Below, piece after piece: positions 10,780-12,181 of a stretch of DNA of 12,181 nt (within the stretch, counting starts at the first letter, position 1; each line of letters opens with the position of its first letter). Origin of the DNA: Desulfovibrionaceae bacterium (GTDB taxonomy: Bacteria > Desulfobacterota > Desulfovibrionia > Desulfovibrionales > Desulfovibrionaceae); the NCBI GenBank assembly GCA_030539415.1, contig JAUNSE010000030.1, forward strand, positions 1 to 12,181, given 5' to 3'. A program made the translations under genes and the position numbers. The notes beneath the pieces are model-generated. The model saw only the letters and a program-made list of their open reading frames with translations. It had not been told where the DNA came from and ran no database searches.

Positions 10780-12181
10780 ATGTCCGATCTCATCCCCCTC
10801 TTCCAGCCCAAAAGCGTTGCTCTCATAGGTGCCTCGTCCGACACCAAGAAGTACGGCTACTGGACGGCCAAGAGCCTTATCGACAACAAGTTTCAGGGTG
10901 AAATCTACCTGATATCCCGCTCCGGCGGCGAGATACTTGGCCATCCGACCTATCCCGACATCCTGTCGGTTCCCGGCGAAGTGGACCTCGCCATCATCGC
11001 CATCGCCCCCAAGTACATTCTCCCTGTCATCGAGCAGTGCGTCGAGAAAGGCGTCAAGACAGGCATTGTCGTCTCCACGGGCTTTGGTGAAACCGGTCCC
11101 GAAGGCAAGGAAATCGAGAGAAAGATGCTCGAGATCGCCCGCCGCGGGAACATGCGCATCATGGGGCCCAACTGCATGGGCATGTACAGTTCCGCCGTCA
11201 GTCTGAACGCCAGCATCATCGAACTGGCTCCCGGCCCCATGAGCCTCATCCTGCAGAGCGGAAACTTCGGCATCGACCTCAACTTCAACGCCAGAAAGCG
11301 CGGCATGGGCTACAGCTGCTGGGCCACCATCGGCAATCAGATGGATGTCCGCTTCAACGACTTCGTGCGCTACATAGAGAATGACGAGAACACAAAGGTC
11401 ATGCTTCTCTATATGGAAGGCCTGCGCGTCGAGAGCGAGCAGGACGGCCGCAGATTCCTTGAGGCCGCCCAGCGCACCTCTCTCAAGTGCCCCATCGCCG
11501 CCATCAAGATCGGCCGCAGCGCCGCGGGTGCCCGCGCCGCAGCCTCCCATACCGGCTCTCTCGCAGGCAGCGAGAAGGTCTTTGACGCGGCTCTGGCCCA
11601 GGCCGGCGTGGTCCGCGTCAACACTCCCAACGAACTTCTTGACGCTGCCGAGGCTTTCTCCAAGTGCAAGCCGGCCGGCGGCAAGCGCATGGCCATCCTG
11701 ACCGATGGCGGCGGCCACGGCGTCATGGCCACGGACTTCTGCGAGGCCAACGGTCTCGAGGCCCGCGTGCTGTCCGCGGAGACTCAGGACAAGCTGCGCG
11801 CCATTCTCAAGCCGCACTGCCCCATCAAGAATCCCGTCGACCTGGCCGGCACTCCCGAAGGCGACATGTGGGTCTTCGACCGCTGCCTGCAGGTGCTTCT
11901 TGATGACCCCGAGGTGGACGGCATCATCATTGTCGGCCTGTACGGCGGATACGCGGACCTGTCAGAAGAGTTCCGCGTTCTGGAAATGGATGTGGCAAAG
12001 AGCATGGCCGAGCGCGTCAGCAGAGGCTCCAAGCCTGTTGTGATGCATTCCATCTATCAGGCCCAGCAGCCTGAATGTCTCAAGTACCTGTCCGAGAACG
12101 GCATACCCGTGTTCGGAGCCGTGGACGAGGCCGTGCGCACCATGGGCGTGCTTGTCGAATACAGCGAGCGCCGCAGGAGGG
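10780..12181 (+). CDS. ADP-forming acyl-CoA synthetase, alpha part (incomplete at edge)
   Basis: The gene runs off the right edge; 467 residues are visible without a stop. It shows the NDP-forming acyl-CoA synthetase alpha layout: an N-terminal CoA-binding Rossmann domain (PKSVALIGASSD, 10-21; STGFGETGPEG, 99-109; MGPNCMG, 128-134), then succinyl-CoA-ligase-like domains (LILQSGNFG, 156-164; KIGRSAAGARAAASHTGSLAGS, about 243-264). His257 in SHTGSLAG is at the place of the phosphorylated His; a later segment is LTDGGGHGVMATD (307-319). The enzyme makes ATP from an acyl-CoA, ADP and phosphate. An ATP-grasp beta part is expected beyond residue 467, fused or as the next gene. The start at 10780 has GGAGAG 4 nt upstream; the in-frame ATG at 10768 has a poorer site. 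It follows the ferredoxin gene by 43 bp, so it would use the acyl-CoA made by the oxidoreductase. Confidence 0.9.
   Translation, partial: MSDLIPLFQPKSVALIGASSDTKKYGYWTAKSLIDNKFQGEIYLISRSGGEILGHPTYPDILSVPGEVDLAIIAIAPKYILPVIEQCVEKGVKTGIVVSTGFGETGPEGKEIERKMLEIARRGNMRIMGPNCMGMYSSAVSLNASIIELAPGPMSLILQSGNFGIDLNFNARKRGMGYSCWATIGNQMDVRFNDFVRYIENDENTKVMLLYMEGLRVESEQDGRRFLEAAQRTSLKCPIAAIKIGRSAAGARAAASHTGSLAGSEKVFDAALAQAGVVRVNTPNELLDAAEAFSKCKPAGGKRMAILTDGGGHGVMATDFCEANGLEARVLSAETQDKLRAILKPHCPIKNPVDLAGTPEGDMWVFDRCLQVLLDDPEVDGIIIVGLYGGYADLSEEFRVLEMDVAKSMAERVSRGSKPVVMHSIYQAQQPECLKYLSENGIPVFGAVDEAVRTMGVLVEYSERRRR

Noticed and set aside
10621..11817. Minus-strand open frame opposite the ferredoxin and acyl-CoA synthetase genes
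   Set aside because: It spans two real genes and their gap on the other strand and has shadow-type composition.

Overview
The window is a GC-rich stretch of a bacterial chromosome. Gene content suggests a strict anaerobe: a four-subunit 2-oxoacid:ferredoxin oxidoreductase is followed by an ADP-forming acyl-CoA synthetase-type gene. The style of the IlvD protein and of the oxidoreductase genes resembles Desulfovibrionaceae (Desulfovibrio, Bilophila, Mailhella). Synergistota or another amino-acid-fermenting anaerobe cannot be excluded. No rRNA, tRNA, CRISPR array or insertion sequence was seen.

Left part (1-4412). After a short intergenic stretch with a perfect 13-bp hairpin come three minus-strand genes. 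In transcription order they are ilvD (dihydroxy-acid dehydratase, 4126-2444), an AEC-family permease (2348-1410) and an orphan PTS EIIC-like membrane protein (1296-205). ilvD has a good sigma-70 promoter (TTGACC-17-TAGAAT), a leader of about 170 nt and a perfect 15-bp hairpin just after its stop. The two transporter genes behind it may be a separate unit.

Middle part (4413-7636). A plus-strand Wzx-like polysaccharide flippase converges on a minus-strand MFS transporter. About 300 bp with several GC hairpins separate them.

Right part (7637-12181). An AT-rich divergent region of about 500 bp separates the MFS gene from a plus-strand operon. The operon order is alpha (VorB-like), beta (TPP-binding), gamma and delta (2x[4Fe-4S]) subunits of a 2-oxoacid:ferredoxin oxidoreductase, then the alpha part of an ADP-forming acyl-CoA synthetase that runs off the window. 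Together these would turn a 2-oxoacid into an acyl-CoA, CO2 and reduced ferredoxin, and then release the acid with formation of ATP.

The most interesting signal is in this divergent region. Each of the two flanking promoters has a 17-bp dyad, ATACCG-N5-CGGTAT. Read in the direction of transcription the two copies agree at 16 of 17 positions, and each lies exactly 17 nt downstream of its -10 hexamer. This implies one unidentified regulator (not encoded here) controlling both the MFS transporter and the oxidoreductase operon. Between the promoters sits a GC-rich island that could encode a Trp-rich 32-residue peptide (six Trp), followed by a terminator-like hairpin with a short U-tract. It may be a leader peptide, an attenuator or a small RNA.
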